From: Janthinobacterium sp. 61
GTDB taxonomy: Bacteria; Pseudomonadota; Gammaproteobacteria; Burkholderiales; Burkholderiaceae_D
DNA: 64,000 nt
NCBI RefSeq assembly: GCF_002846335.1
Contig: NZ_PJMQ01000001.1
Location: 496,001 to 560,000 of the forward strand
Direction of reading: 5' to 3'
A model generated the notes under the pieces. The model was given only the letters and a program-made list of their open reading frames with translations. It did not search any database and was not told the origin of the DNA. How positions within the stretch are numbered: the first letter of the stretch is position 1; every line of letters begins with the position of its first letter. Shown here piece after piece: positions 16,244 to 24,754 of the stretch. Position numbers and translations under genes: made by a program.

Positions 16244-18496
16244 TCAGGGGGCGTGCGATTGCGGCGCGGCGGCGGGCAGTTGCAGGGTGAAGGTGGTTCC
16301 GCTGCCGGCTCCCGTGCTGCTGATGGCGTCGATATGGCCACCCAGCACGCCGGTGACGATGTTGTGCGCCACATGCAGGCCCAGGCCCGAGCCACCGGAA
16401 CCGAGCTTGGTCGTGAAGAAGGGGTCGTAGACATGCACCAGGTCGTCGGCGGCGATGCCCACGCCCGTGTCGGCGATGGACAGGGTGATCGTCTGCCCGT
16501 CGTCGCTGCCGCGCGCGGTGATGGCGATACTGCCGCCGCTGCGGCCCTCGAAGGCATGGCGCAGGCAGTTCTCCAGCAGGTTGCTGAGCACCTGGCCCAG
16601 CGGACCTGGGTAGCTGTCCATGGCCAGGCCGTCCGGCACGTCTTGCGTCAGGCTCAGGCCGGCGGCCTTGAGGGGCGTGGACATGGGCAGCATCAGTTCG
16701 GCGACGAACTGGCGCAGCAGGAAGTGCCGGCGCTGCGAACTGGCGCGGTCAACGGCGATCTGCTTGAAGCTGGAGACCAGGTCGGCGGCGCGCTGCAGGT
16801 TGCGCAACATAATGGCATCGGCCTCGCTGGCCTGCGCCAGGTAGGCGCCCAGTTCGGAGCGGCGCAGGCCGCCCTGGAGGCTGGCCTGAATTTCTCGCGT
16901 GCGCTCGGCCATGGTGGTGGCGACCACCAGGCCGTTGCCGATCGGCGTATTGAGTTCATGCGCGATGCCGGCCACCAGCGCACCGAGCGCGGCCAGCTTG
17001 TCGCGGCGCACCAGTTCTTCCTGCGTGATGGACAGGTTTTCCAGCGCTGCGGCCAGTTCGCGGTTCGCCTGTTCGGAGTGTTCCTTGGCCTGCGTCAGGG
17101 CAGCCGTGCGTTCGTCCACCAGCTCTTCCAGGTGGGTGCGATGACGCTGCAGCTCGCGTTCATGGCGCATGCGGCCGATGGCGATGCCGGCCAGGTCGGT
17201 GGCCGTGTCGATCAGCTCCAGGTCGCGCGCATCGGGCTTGCGCACTTCGCGGTAATACATGGCGAACGAGCCGAGCACGGCGCCATCCTGGCCGAAGATG
17301 GGACGCGACCAGCAGGCGCGCAAGCCGAACGGCGCCGCCAGCTCGCGGTAGGGTGCCCACAGGGGATCGCGCATGATGTCGCTGACCACCACCGCTTCGC
17401 GCAGGAACATGGCCGTGCCGCAGGAGCCCACGTCGGGGCCGATGGCCACGCCTTCGAGCAGGGCCATGTACTCGGGCGGCAGGCTGGGGCCGGCGGCGCT
17501 GTGCATGTGAATGCCGTCATCGTCGAGCAGCATGATGGAACAGAGTACGCCGCGCGACTGGCCTTCGATCAGGAGCAGCAGCTGGTTCAGGGTGGGGCTC
17601 AGGGGCGCACCCTTGGCGACCATTTCCAGCAAGGCGCTCTGACCCGCGCGCATCGCTTCGGCGAGGTTGCGTTCGGTCAAGTCGATGATGCGCGCATGCA
17701 CGAGCTGGCGGCCCGGCACGGACAATCGCATCAAACGGATTTCGCAGGCGATCGGGTGGCTGTCGCGGTGACAGCAGCTGGCGCGAAAGACGACGATCTT
17801 GCCTTGCAAGGTATCGAGGATCTTTTCTTCCAGTAATTGCTGCGAGGCGCGGCCATCGTCCTGCTGCCTGGGGAACAGCGGCTCCATGCCGCCTTGCAGC
17901 AACTCGGCCAGCGGCATGCCGAACAATTCTTCGGCCAGGTGGTTGGCATCGATCAGCAGGCAGTTGTCGATATCGAACAGCAGCACGGCGTCGGGCGAGC
18001 CGGCCAGGATGGAATGGTAATTGACTTCCAGTGTTTGCGGATGCAGGGGCCTCAGTGGCGCGGCAGGGGTGGCGGCGGGGCGGGCAGCGGGCGTTACCGC
18101 CTTGTGCAGCGCCAGTTCCATGAGGATTTTTTCCGCCACGTCGCGCGCATTGAAGGGCATCTTGATGTAGTCGCTGGCGCCGGCGCCCACGCTACGGCCC
18201 TGTTCCTCGGCGCTGGGGCTGGCTGACATCAGCAGCAGCGGCACGCCATGGCTTCCTCCCGCATTGCGCAGCCGCATGCAGGTCGCGCCGATATTCGTGC
18301 CTGCCAGGGCCGCGTCGAGCAGGATCAGGTCTGTGCCGCCGGCCGCCAGTTCCACGCCTTCGTCGATATCGCCCGCCAGTCCCGTCCCCAGGTTATGCCG
18401 ATCCAGTACATACAGCAGTTCGCGCACATCGTTAGGTGAATTGCTCACCAGTAGCACTTTGGCCCGGTCGGCGATGGTAGAAATCAACTGATTCAT
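16244..18496 (-). CDS. Hybrid sensor histidine kinase (REC-PAS-GAF-HisKA-HATPase)
   Basis: 750 residues, soluble. Domains in order: an N-terminal receiver (about 10-130, GTDLILLDAALAGTN); PAS (about 155-270, ILAGSPDAVLLFDIDNCLLIDAN); GAF (about 285-440, CSIMLLDDDGIHMHSAAGPSLPPEY...GSCGTAMFLREAVVVSDI); a coiled-coil; DHp (LGALVAGIAHELNTPIGNGLVV, His acceptor); and HATPase (LLENCLRHAFEG, DTGVGIAADD, GGSGLGLHVAHNIV). The GAF plus the HELNTPIG box is common in cytoplasmic complex-signal kinases. No cognate regulator is adjacent. The signal is unknown. Confidence 0.9.
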   Translation of the reverse strand: MNQLISTIADRAKVLLVSNSPNDVRELLYVLDRHNLGTGLAGDIDEGVELAAGGTDLILLDAALAGTNIGATCMRLRNAGGSHGVPLLLMSASPSAEEQGRSVGAGASDYIKMPFNARDVAEKILMELALHKAVTPAARPAATPAAPLRPLHPQTLEVNYHSILAGSPDAVLLFDIDNCLLIDANHLAEELFGMPLAELLQGGMEPLFPRQQDDGRASQQLLEEKILDTLQGKIVVFRASCCHRDSHPIACEIRLMRLSVPGRQLVHARIIDLTERNLAEAMRAGQSALLEMVAKGAPLSPTLNQLLLLIEGQSRGVLCSIMLLDDDGIHMHSAAGPSLPPEYMALLEGVAIGPDVGSCGTAMFLREAVVVSDIMRDPLWAPYRELAAPFGLRACWSRPIFGQDGAVLGSFAMYYREVRKPDARDLELIDTATDLAGIAIGRMRHERELQRHRTHLEELVDERTAALTQAKEHSEQANRELAAALENLSITQEELVRRDKLAALGALVAGIAHELNTPIGNGLVVATTMAERTREIQASLQGGLRRSELGAYLAQASEADAIMLRNLQRAADLVSSFKQIAVDRASSQRRHFLLRQFVAELMLPMSTPLKAAGLSLTQDVPDGLAMDSYPGPLGQVLSNLLENCLRHAFEGRSGGSIAITARGSDDGQTITLSIADTGVGIAADDLVHVYDPFFTTKLGSGGSGLGLHVAHNIVTGVLGGHIDAISSTGAGSGTTFTLQLPAAAPQSHAP

Positions 18497-18599
18497 GGTG
18501 TCGCGTCCTTACGCGTTTTGTGAGGCTAGTATTACATCAAGGCAAGTAGGAGTAAACGATAATTCTTGGTGACCAAAAGCAATGCGTTTGCGTGCTGTT

Positions 18600-19025
18600 T
18601 TACGCTGCGGTTTGCGTAGTCCGTGGCGCCAGTTCGGCGCGCGCCAGTTCGATGCGCGGGTAATTATCCTCGATCCAGTCGACCAGCACGGCCAGGCGTT
18701 CGGCCGCTTCGCGTCCCAGCGGCGTGAGGCTGTATTCCACCTTGGGTGGTATCACCAGGTACGCCTGGCGCAGGACGAAACCGTCGCCCGCCAGCGCCTC
18801 CAGGGTTTGTGCCAGCATTTTTTCGCTGACCCCGCCTACTTCGCGGCGCAGTTCACTGAAGCGCCGTGTGCCGCTCAGCAGTAGTACCAGCACCAGCACG
18901 GCCCAGCGGCTGGTCAGGTGGCTGAGCACGGCGCGTGACGGACAGGCGGCCGCCAGCAGGTGCGCTCCCTGGTTTTGCCGGGCGAGGGCGGTGCGCAGGC
19001 TGGCGCCGGGAGTGTCTGTGGACAT
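18600..19025 (-). CDS. HxlR-family transcriptional regulator (QorR-like)
   Basis: 141 residues. The HxlR winged helix has CPSRAVLSHLTSRWAVLVLVLLLSGTRRFSELRREVGGVSEKML and then YSLTPLGREAAERLAVLVDWI. The single Cys in ACPSR near the helix start is the position used as thiol sensor in quinone- and diamide-responsive HxlR members such as QorR/YodB. It is transcribed divergently from the quinone reductase-like gene, across a 115-bp intergenic region with two operator-like palindromes, so it probably represses both. Confidence 0.88.
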   Translation of the reverse strand: MSTDTPGASLRTALARQNQGAHLLAAACPSRAVLSHLTSRWAVLVLVLLLSGTRRFSELRREVGGVSEKMLAQTLEALAGDGFVLRQAYLVIPPKVEYSLTPLGREAAERLAVLVDWIEDNYPRIELARAELAPRTTQTAA

Positions 19026-19057
19026 GATAGTTGGCCTTCAATTTGAGTGTTGATTCA

Positions 19058-19094
19058 TACTTACCAAAAGGTACGTACTTACAATAAGTAAGTA
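19058..19094. promoter_or_regulatory. Two tandem HxlR-type operators in the divergent promoter region
   Basis: Site 1: TACTTACC (19058-19065), N4, GGTACGTA (19070-19077), an inverted repeat with one mismatch. Site 2: TACTTAC (19076-19082), N5, GTAAGTA (19088-19094), a perfect inverted repeat. They overlap by two bases and share the TACTTAC half-site. Their location between the HxlR gene and its divergent target supports autoregulation and target repression. Confidence 0.7.
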
Positions 19095-19140
19095 ATAGTC
19101 CTATTATAGGGTTTTACCCACCACCCTCCAAGGAAAAATC

Positions 19141-19992
19141 ATGATCGTCATCACCGGCGCCACAGGTAATCTGGGCCAGCACGTCATCGCCAGCCTGCTC
19201 GAATCCGTCCCCGCAGCCACCATCATCGCTGCCGTGCGCAATCCGGCCAAGGCGGCCAAGCTGGCCGCACTGGGCGTGCAAGTGCGCCAGGCCGACTACA
19301 ACGATGGCGCCAGCCTCGACGTGGCCTTCAAGGGGGCAACAAAGATTTTGCTGATTTCGTCGAGCGAAGTGGGCCAGCGCGCGCAGCAGCACCAGAACGT
19401 CATCGATGCGGCCAGGCGCGCTGGCGTGGCCCTGCTGGCCTACACCAGTGTCTTGCGCGCCGACACGTCGCCGCTGGGCCTGGCCGCCGAACATGTCATC
19501 ACGGAAGCGGCTATTCGCGCCTCCGGCCTGCCATACGCCTTCCTGCGCAACGGCTGGTATCTGGAAAACCATACGGAACACCTGGCGCCCGTGCTCGAGC
19601 ATGGCATGGTGCTGGGCGCGGCGCAAAACGGCCGTTTCTCGTCCGCCGCGCGACTTGACTACGCAGCCGGCGCCGCCGCCGTGCTGACGTCGGCCCAGCC
19701 GCACGCCGTGTATGAACTGGCTGGCGACCAGGGCTTTACCCTGGCCGAGTACGCGGCCGAAGTGGCGCGCCAGTCGGGCGAGGCGATTGTCTACAAAGAC
19801 TTGCCGCAGGAGGACTTCAAGGCGGCGCTGGTGAGCGTGGGTGTGCCGGAAGGCTTTGCCGACTTGTTGGCCGATTCCGATGCGGGCGCGGCCAAGGGCG
19901 GCCTGGAAGACAATGGCAAGCAATTGAGCGCGCTGATTGGCCGTCCGACGACGAGCCTGTTTGACGCCGTCAAGGCGGCGCTGGCCAAATAA
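19141..19992 (+). CDS. qorB: NAD(P)H:quinone oxidoreductase, QorB/NmrA-like SDR
   Basis: 283 residues. The N-terminus IVITGATGNLGQHVIASLLE has the NAD(P)-binding GxxGxxG. The sequence continues IIAAVRNPAKAAKLAALGVQVRQADYND and LPYAFLRNGWYLENHTEHL, closely like E. coli QorB (YtfG) and bacterial NmrA-like proteins. It reduces quinones with NADPH in the cytoplasm. Divergent from the HxlR regulator, it is probably induced by electrophiles or quinones. AAGGA precedes the ATG. Confidence 0.85.
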   Translation: MIVITGATGNLGQHVIASLLESVPAATIIAAVRNPAKAAKLAALGVQVRQADYNDGASLDVAFKGATKILLISSSEVGQRAQQHQNVIDAARRAGVALLAYTSVLRADTSPLGLAAEHVITEAAIRASGLPYAFLRNGWYLENHTEHLAPVLEHGMVLGAAQNGRFSSAARLDYAAGAAAVLTSAQPHAVYELAGDQGFTLAEYAAEVARQSGEAIVYKDLPQEDFKAALVSVGVPEGFADLLADSDAGAAKGGLEDNGKQLSALIGRPTTSLFDAVKAALAK

Positions 19993-20038
19993 GAGGAGGG
20001 GGCCGCGGGTCGGGAAGACTGCGCGGCATTCTGGAATG

Positions 20039-20076
20039 AAAAAAGCCGCAAACTCGTGAAAGTTTGCGGCTTTTTT
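20039..20076 (-). terminator. Terminator after the tRNA-Leu array
   Basis: Perfect 16-bp stem: six A plus GCCGCAAACT pair with AGTTTGCGGC plus six T, around a six-base loop. It is bidirectional in form and also lies 47 bp after qorB. An identical copy is at 20753-20790. Confidence 0.9.
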
Positions 20077-20089
20077 GCGAATTAGGTAA

Positions 20090-20174
20090 TGGTGCCCACG
20101 AAGGGACTCGAACCCCTACACCCGAAGGCACATGGACCTGAACCATGCGCGTCTACCAATTCCGCCACGTGGGC
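20090..20174 (-). tRNA. tRNA-Leu (anticodon CAG), copy 1
   Basis: 85 nt including an encoded CCA. The acceptor arms GCCCACG and CGTGGGC pair. The anticodon loop TTCAGGT gives CAG (reads CUG). A long variable arm (TGCCTTCGGGTGT) and T-arm GGGGTTCGAACCCC are present. It is identical to three other copies in this array and is the last gene before the terminator. Confidence 0.97.
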
Positions 20175-20249
20175 ACTGATACTGCTTGCTGCTGATACTG
20201 CTATCTCACTACTTTACTGCGGACTACAACGAAAACGACTCGTTGCTGG

Positions 20250-20334
20250 TGGTGCCCACGAAGGGACTCGAACCCCTACACCCGAAGGCACATGGACCTG
20301 AACCATGCGCGTCTACCAATTCCGCCACGTGGGC
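20250..20334 (-). tRNA. tRNA-Leu (anticodon CAG), copy 2
   Basis: 85 nt, identical over its whole length to the other three copies, CCA encoded. It is separated from copy 1 by a 75-bp spacer that resembles the next spacer (TACTACTTTACTGCGGA-type sequence), suggesting tandem duplication. Confidence 0.97.
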
Positions 20335-20402
20335 ATTGTGCTGCTTGTTACTACTGGCTACTACTTTACTGCGGATCACAACAATCAACAACTTGTTGCT
20401 GG

Positions 20403-20487
20403 TGGTGCCCACGAAGGGACTCGAACCCCTACACCCGAAGGCACATGGACCTGAACCATGCGCGTCTACCAATTCCGCCACGTGGGC
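20403..20487 (-). tRNA. tRNA-Leu (anticodon CAG), copy 3
   Basis: 85 nt, identical to the other copies, CCA encoded. It is the 5'-most gene of the three-gene tRNA unit. A promoter must lie upstream in 20488-20750. Confidence 0.97.
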
Positions 20488-20752
20488 ATTGTTACTGCTT
20501 GCTGCTTGTCGCTGCGTGTTCTGCAGCGAGGACAAAATCATAAGGGCTGGCGGGCATTCGGTCAATCAACATTTTGCACTTTTCTTCAAGAAACATGTTT
20601 TTTCGCCAGAAAAGGGCTTTTCCCTATGAAAAAAGCCCAAATCTGCCTCTTTTTTCAGCGACTTCCCGCCTGTTTCTGTCCTTGGGTGTGCCGCGCTGCC
20701 AGGCCGCCGCAGTGCGGCCGGCTGGCGGGGGAGGGTTTTTGCCCCGGAAATG
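20488..20752. other. Spacer within the tRNA array, with a hairpin
   Basis: No convincing gene. GGGCTTTT (20614-20621) and AAAAGCCC (20631-20638) form a hairpin that, read on the minus strand, is followed by TTTTCT, so it could be a second terminator behind tRNA copy 4. The promoter for the three-tRNA unit should also lie here; I could not place it reliably. Confidence 0.4.
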
Positions 20753-20790
20753 AAAAAAGCCGCAAACTCGTGAAAGTTTGCGGCTTTTTT
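20753..20790 (-). terminator. Terminator after tRNA-Leu copy 4
   Basis: An exact copy of the 16-bp-stem terminator at 20039-20076, together with the following GCGAATTAGGTAA spacer that leads into the tRNA 3' end. It ends the single-gene unit of copy 4. Confidence 0.88.
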
Positions 20791-20803
20791 GCGAATTAGG
20801 TAA

Positions 20804-20888
20804 TGGTGCCCACGAAGGGACTCGAACCCCTACACCCGAAGGCACATGGACCTGAACCATGCGCGTCTACCAATTCCGCCACGTGGGC
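20804..20888 (-). tRNA. tRNA-Leu (anticodon CAG), copy 4
   Basis: 85 nt, identical to the other three copies. Because its own terminator follows, it forms a separate transcription unit. The 3' flank (terminator plus spacer) is the same as that of copy 1, showing that the tRNA-terminator cassette was duplicated. Confidence 0.97.
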
Positions 20889-21298
20889 ACTGATGCTGCT
20901 GTGACTTACTACTTTTTACTGCTCGAGTACTTGTTGTAAAATAACTTTACAGCAATTCTGCTATTATAGCGACTTGAAGAGTTTTGCGCCAGATGAGCTT
21001 TCGCTCCATACTGCACATCAACCCTGTACCGCTTTCCTGCAACTGCATTCCCGTGAAGGTTTGTTGCTGCAAGAGACCAAGATTATAGAGCAATATTTGC
21101 CGAAGTCAAATGCATTGCGCAGCTTTTCTCCTTTTTTTCATCGGCGGGGCACTTGTTCGGTTTCCGCTACGCTGTCCGTTAGGCAAACCAAGGCGTCCTC
21201 CGGTACACTACCGGACATCACCGTGTCAATATTGACGGTGATGTCATCGGTCTTTGTCTTCCGTTTGATCACTGTCAATAACAACTATAGAAATACTT
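20889..21298. other. Intergenic region between tRNA-Leu copy 4 and rnr
   Basis: No gene seen. On the minus strand a TATAAT hexamer (plus-strand 20963-20968) lies about 75 bp upstream of the tRNA 5' end and could be its -10 element, though the -35 is weak. Near 21221-21241 TGTCAATATTGACGG contains the palindrome GTCAATATTGAC, a possible regulatory site for rnr. Confidence 0.4.
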
Positions 21299-23851
21299 TT
21301 GAGCCAAAATACCCACACCATCCCCAGCCGGGAGGACATTCTCGGCATATTCCGCAGCGTCAACGCGCCTCTCGACCCGCAGTCTCTCGGGAAATCGCTG
21401 CAAGTGCATGCCGATTCCATGGATGTCCTGGTCCGTCGCCTGAAGGCGATGGAGCGCGACGGCCAGCTCAAGTCTGATGCCAGCGGTGTTTTCAGCCTGG
21501 CCGACCAGAGCGCGCTTGTCGCCGGTCGCGTCACCAGCCACCGCGATGGCTTCGGTTTCGTCATCCCCGACGACGCCAGCGCCGACCTGTTCCTGCCTGA
21601 GAAAGAAATGCAGAAAGTACTGCATGGCGACAAGGTCATGGCCCGCATCGTCGGCACGGACCGCCGCGGCCGCCCTGAAGGCACGATCGTCGAAGTCACC
21701 TACCGCGCCAATACCCACGTCATCGGCCGCCTGATCCAGGAAAACGGCAACTGGGTGGTGGCGCCGGAAGACCAGCGCATAGGCCAGGACATCCTGGTCA
21801 CCGGTTCGGTGGGCAAGGCGATAGCCGGCCAGATCGTCAGCGTCGAGCTGACCGAGCAACCGATGCGCTTCAAGCAGCCGGTCGGCAAGATCGTCGAAGT
21901 GCTCGGTGCGCTTGATGATCCTGGCATGGAAATTGAAATTGCCGTACGTAAATTCAACGTGCCGCACATCTTTTCCGCTGCCGCCCTGAAACAGGCGGAA
22001 AAACTGCCGTTCGACGTGCGCGACGCCGACTTGAAAGACCGTGTCGACCTGCGTGACGTGCCATTGGTGACTATCGATGGCGAAGATGCGCGCGATTTCG
22101 ACGATGCCGTATATTGCGAGCCCGTCAAGATTGGCCGCACCAACTGCTTCCGCCTGATCGTGGCGATTGCCGACGTCAGCCATTACGTGAAGCCGAACGA
22201 CGCGCTCGATATCGATGCGCTCGAACGCAGCACATCCGTGTACTTCCCGCGCCGCGTGATCCCGATGCTGCCGGAAAAACTGTCGAATGGCCTGTGTTCG
22301 CTGAACCCGGCCGTCGATCGTCTGACCCTCGTCTGCGACGCCGTCGTCAGCGACAAGGGCGAACTCAAGGCTTACCAGTTCTACCCGGCCGTGATCCATT
22401 CGGCCGCGCGCCTCACGTATGACGAAGTCGCTGCCGTGCTGGGCAACACCAAGGGACCTGAAGCGGCACGCCGCGCGGACATCCTGCCGCACCTGCAGAA
22501 TCTGGAAGCCGTCTACCGCGCCTTGCTGAAAGCGCGCACGGAGCGGGGCGCCATCGATTTCGAGACGACGGAAACGTATATCGTTTGCAATAGCGCGGGC
22601 AAGATCGAAAAGATCATCCCCCGCACGCGCAATGAAGCGCACAAGATCATCGAAGAGTGCATGCTGGCGGCCAACGTCTGCGCGGCCGATTTGTTGCTGC
22701 GCAACAAGCATCCAGGCACCTACCGCATCCACGCCAGCCCGACCAAGGAAAAGCTCACGCAAGTGCGTACCTTCCTCAAGCAAGTCGGCCTGAACCTGAC
22801 GGGCGGCGACACGCCATCGGCATCGGATTACCAGACTCTGATGCAGCAGATCAAGGCGCGTCCCGACGCGGCCCTGCTGCAAACGATGCTGCTGCGCTCG
22901 ATGCAGCAAGCTGTCTACAGCCCGGACAATATCGGCCACTTCGGCCTGGCCTACGAGGCGTATGCCCACTTCACCAGCCCGATCCGCCGCTATCCCGACC
23001 TGCTGACGCACCGCGCCATCAAGGCTATTCTGCAAGGCAAGAAATACGAGCCTAAGCTGTCCGAAAAGACCGTGCTGAACACCAACGTGTCGAACGCCAC
23101 GCGCAAGCAGCAGGCGAAGGACAAGGCCGACGGCAAGCCGAAGAAGACGGACCTGACCATCTGGGACGCGCTGGGCGTGCATTGCTCGGCCAACGAGCGC
23201 CGCGCCGACGAAGCGTCGCGCGACGTGGAAGCCTGGCTGAAGTGCTACTTCATGCAAGACAAACTGGGCGAGGAATTCACCGGCACCATCACGGGCGTGA
23301 CCACGTTCGGCGTGTTCGTGCAGCTCGACACCCTGTTTGTCGAAGGCCTGGTGCACGTCACCGAGCTGGGCACCGACTATTTCCAGTACGACGATGCGCG
23401 TCATGAATTGCGCGGCGAACGCACGGGAAAACGTTATCAATTGACCGACCGTCTGACGGTGCAGGTGGCGCGTGTCGACCTGGAAACGCGCAAGATCGAC
23501 CTGCGCCTGGTCACCGATGCGGAACTGGCGGGCGAAGAAGCGCCGGCCAAGCCCAATGGCGGCGGCAAGCGCAAGGGCGAAAAGAAATCCATGGTCAAGC
23601 CTGGTCCAGCGACCGAGCAGCGCCACGAAATCAAGGCCAGCGCCAAGGCCGGCAATGGTTCCGGTGGCCGTTCCAATGGCGCCAAGGCGCAAGCCAAGCC
23701 TGCAGCCAAGGCAGCCCCGAAGGAAGCCCCTAAGGCGGCAGCCCCCAAGGCCGCCGCGCCCAAGCGCAGCAAGAAAGCTGCCGCGGCACCAGCTGCGGCG
23801 GCACCACGTGCAGCAAAAACTGTATCAAAAACAAGCAAAAGCAAGCGATAA
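21299..23851 (+). CDS. rnr: Ribonuclease R
   Basis: 850 residues, TTG start. An N-terminal HTH (about 10-80) is followed by cold-shock domains (about 85-235; LVAGRVTSHRDGFGFVIPDD). The RNB catalytic domain (about 255-590) has the metal-binding motif DGEDARDFDDAVY and the signature YAHFTSPIRRYPDLLTHR. An S1 domain follows (about 655-735; GTITGVTTFGVFVQLD). The last about 100 residues are a Lys/Ala-rich, low-complexity basic tail probably contacting RNA or ribosomes. RNase R is a 3'-5' exoribonuclease that degrades structured RNA and aids cold adaptation and trans-translation. It is followed after 15 bp by rlmB. Confidence 0.97.
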   Translation: MSQNTHTIPSREDILGIFRSVNAPLDPQSLGKSLQVHADSMDVLVRRLKAMERDGQLKSDASGVFSLADQSALVAGRVTSHRDGFGFVIPDDASADLFLPEKEMQKVLHGDKVMARIVGTDRRGRPEGTIVEVTYRANTHVIGRLIQENGNWVVAPEDQRIGQDILVTGSVGKAIAGQIVSVELTEQPMRFKQPVGKIVEVLGALDDPGMEIEIAVRKFNVPHIFSAAALKQAEKLPFDVRDADLKDRVDLRDVPLVTIDGEDARDFDDAVYCEPVKIGRTNCFRLIVAIADVSHYVKPNDALDIDALERSTSVYFPRRVIPMLPEKLSNGLCSLNPAVDRLTLVCDAVVSDKGELKAYQFYPAVIHSAARLTYDEVAAVLGNTKGPEAARRADILPHLQNLEAVYRALLKARTERGAIDFETTETYIVCNSAGKIEKIIPRTRNEAHKIIEECMLAANVCAADLLLRNKHPGTYRIHASPTKEKLTQVRTFLKQVGLNLTGGDTPSASDYQTLMQQIKARPDAALLQTMLLRSMQQAVYSPDNIGHFGLAYEAYAHFTSPIRRYPDLLTHRAIKAILQGKKYEPKLSEKTVLNTNVSNATRKQQAKDKADGKPKKTDLTIWDALGVHCSANERRADEASRDVEAWLKCYFMQDKLGEEFTGTITGVTTFGVFVQLDTLFVEGLVHVTELGTDYFQYDDARHELRGERTGKRYQLTDRLTVQVARVDLETRKIDLRLVTDAELAGEEAPAKPNGGGKRKGEKKSMVKPGPATEQRHEIKASAKAGNGSGGRSNGAKAQAKPAAKAAPKEAPKAAAPKAAAPKRSKKAAAAPAAAAPRAAKTVSKTSKSKR

Positions 23852-23866
23852 AAGAAGCGATAACAC

Positions 23867-24610
23867 ATGAAGAATAAAATGATTTTCGGCTTCCATGCCG
23901 TCACCTCGCGCCTGCGTCACGAAGCGTCGTCCGTGGAAGAAATTTTCGTCGATGCCAGCCGCGTCGACGGCCGCATGAAGGACATGATCGCCGCCGCCAA
24001 GGCTGCCAACGTGCGCGTCATGCCCGTCGACTCGTCGCGTCTGGACAAGATCGTCGGCACGCGCCGCCACCAGGGCGTGATCGCCTTCGCGTCGCAGCTG
24101 TCGCTGGCGCGCAATCTCGATGAGCTGCTGGACGCCATCGACGGCCCGCCGCTGCTGCTGATTCTCGACGGCATCACCGACCCGCACAACCTGGGCGCCT
24201 GCCTGCGTGTGGCCGACGGCGTCGGCGCACATGCCGTGATCGTGCCGAAGGACCGCGCCGTGGGCTTGAACGCCACCGCCGCCAAGGTCGCCAGCGGCGC
24301 CGCCGAAACCGTGCCGTACATCACCGTGACGAATCTGGCGCGCACCATGCGTGAACTGAAAGAGCGCGGCATCTGGCTGATCGGTACTTCGGATGACGGC
24401 GAAAAAGGCTTGTACGAAGCCGATTTCACGGGCCCGACGGCCCTCGTCATGGGTTCCGAAGGCGAAGGCATGCGCCGTTTGACGCGCGACACCTGCGACA
24501 TCCTTGTCAGCATCCCGATGTTCGGCTCCGTCGAAAGCCTGAACGTGTCGGTCGCTTCCGGCGTGTGTCTGTACGAAGCCCGCCGCCAGCGGATTGCTTT
24601 AGAAGCTTAA
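23867..24610 (+). CDS. rlmB: 23S rRNA (guanosine-2251-2'-O)-methyltransferase RlmB
   Basis: 247 residues. An N-terminal substrate-binding domain ([23 protein letters not shown]) precedes a C-terminal SPOUT (TrmH-like) knot with [43 protein letters not shown] and [14 protein letters not shown]. It methylates G2251 of 23S rRNA with SAM. The rnr-rlmB pairing is conserved in proteobacteria and supports the call. Confidence 0.96.
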   Translation: MKNKMIFGFHAVTSRLRHEASSVEEIFVDASRVDGRMKDMIAAAKAANVRVMPVDSSRLDKIVGTRRHQGVIAFASQLSLARNLDELLDAIDGPPLLLILDGITDPHNLGACLRVADGVGAHAVIVPKDRAVGLNATAAKVASGAAETVPYITVTNLARTMRELKERGIWLIGTSDDGEKGLYEADFTGPTALVMGSEGEGMRRLTRDTCDILVSIPMFGSVESLNVSVASGVCLYEARRQRIALEA

Positions 24611-24623
24611 GTTCGCGTCATTT

Positions 24624-24650
24624 GGGGTCAGACCCGCCGGGTCTGACCCC
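24624..24650. repeat. Palindromic repeat GGGGTCAGACCC family, copy 1
   Basis: A perfect 12-bp inverted repeat, GGGGTCAGACCC and GGGTCTGACCCC, around GCC. The same element recurs at 60222-60248, with a diverged form at 48821-48861. It resembles the REP sequences recalled from RAYT-associated repeats in betaproteobacteria. No RAYT transposase gene is in the window. Confidence 0.75.
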
Positions 24651-24654
24651 TGTT

Positions 24655-24680
24655 TGCCGTTGAGGAGCCTCTCAACGGCA
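24655..24680 (+). terminator. Hairpin downstream of rlmB
   Basis: Ten-base-pair stem, TGCCGTTGAG and CTCAACGGCA with loop GAGCCT, directly after the REP-like palindrome and before cysE. No T-run follows, so it may stabilise mRNA or act as a weak terminator. Confidence 0.35.
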
Positions 24681-24754
24681 GCTCCCTCCAGCAGTTCCCC
24701 GCCGAATACGCTACCATTTGCGTCTTGTCTCTTACCTATTCAGAAATCCGCCTT

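Noticed and set aside
20039..20888. CRISPR-like reading of the regular tRNA array
   Set aside because: The 85-nt repeats fold as tRNA-Leu and the spacers are not of uniform length; no cas genes.
21275..23692. 805-codon minus-strand frame opposite rnr
   Set aside because: The plus-strand RNB and S1 motifs identify RNase R; the minus frame has no recognisable domain.
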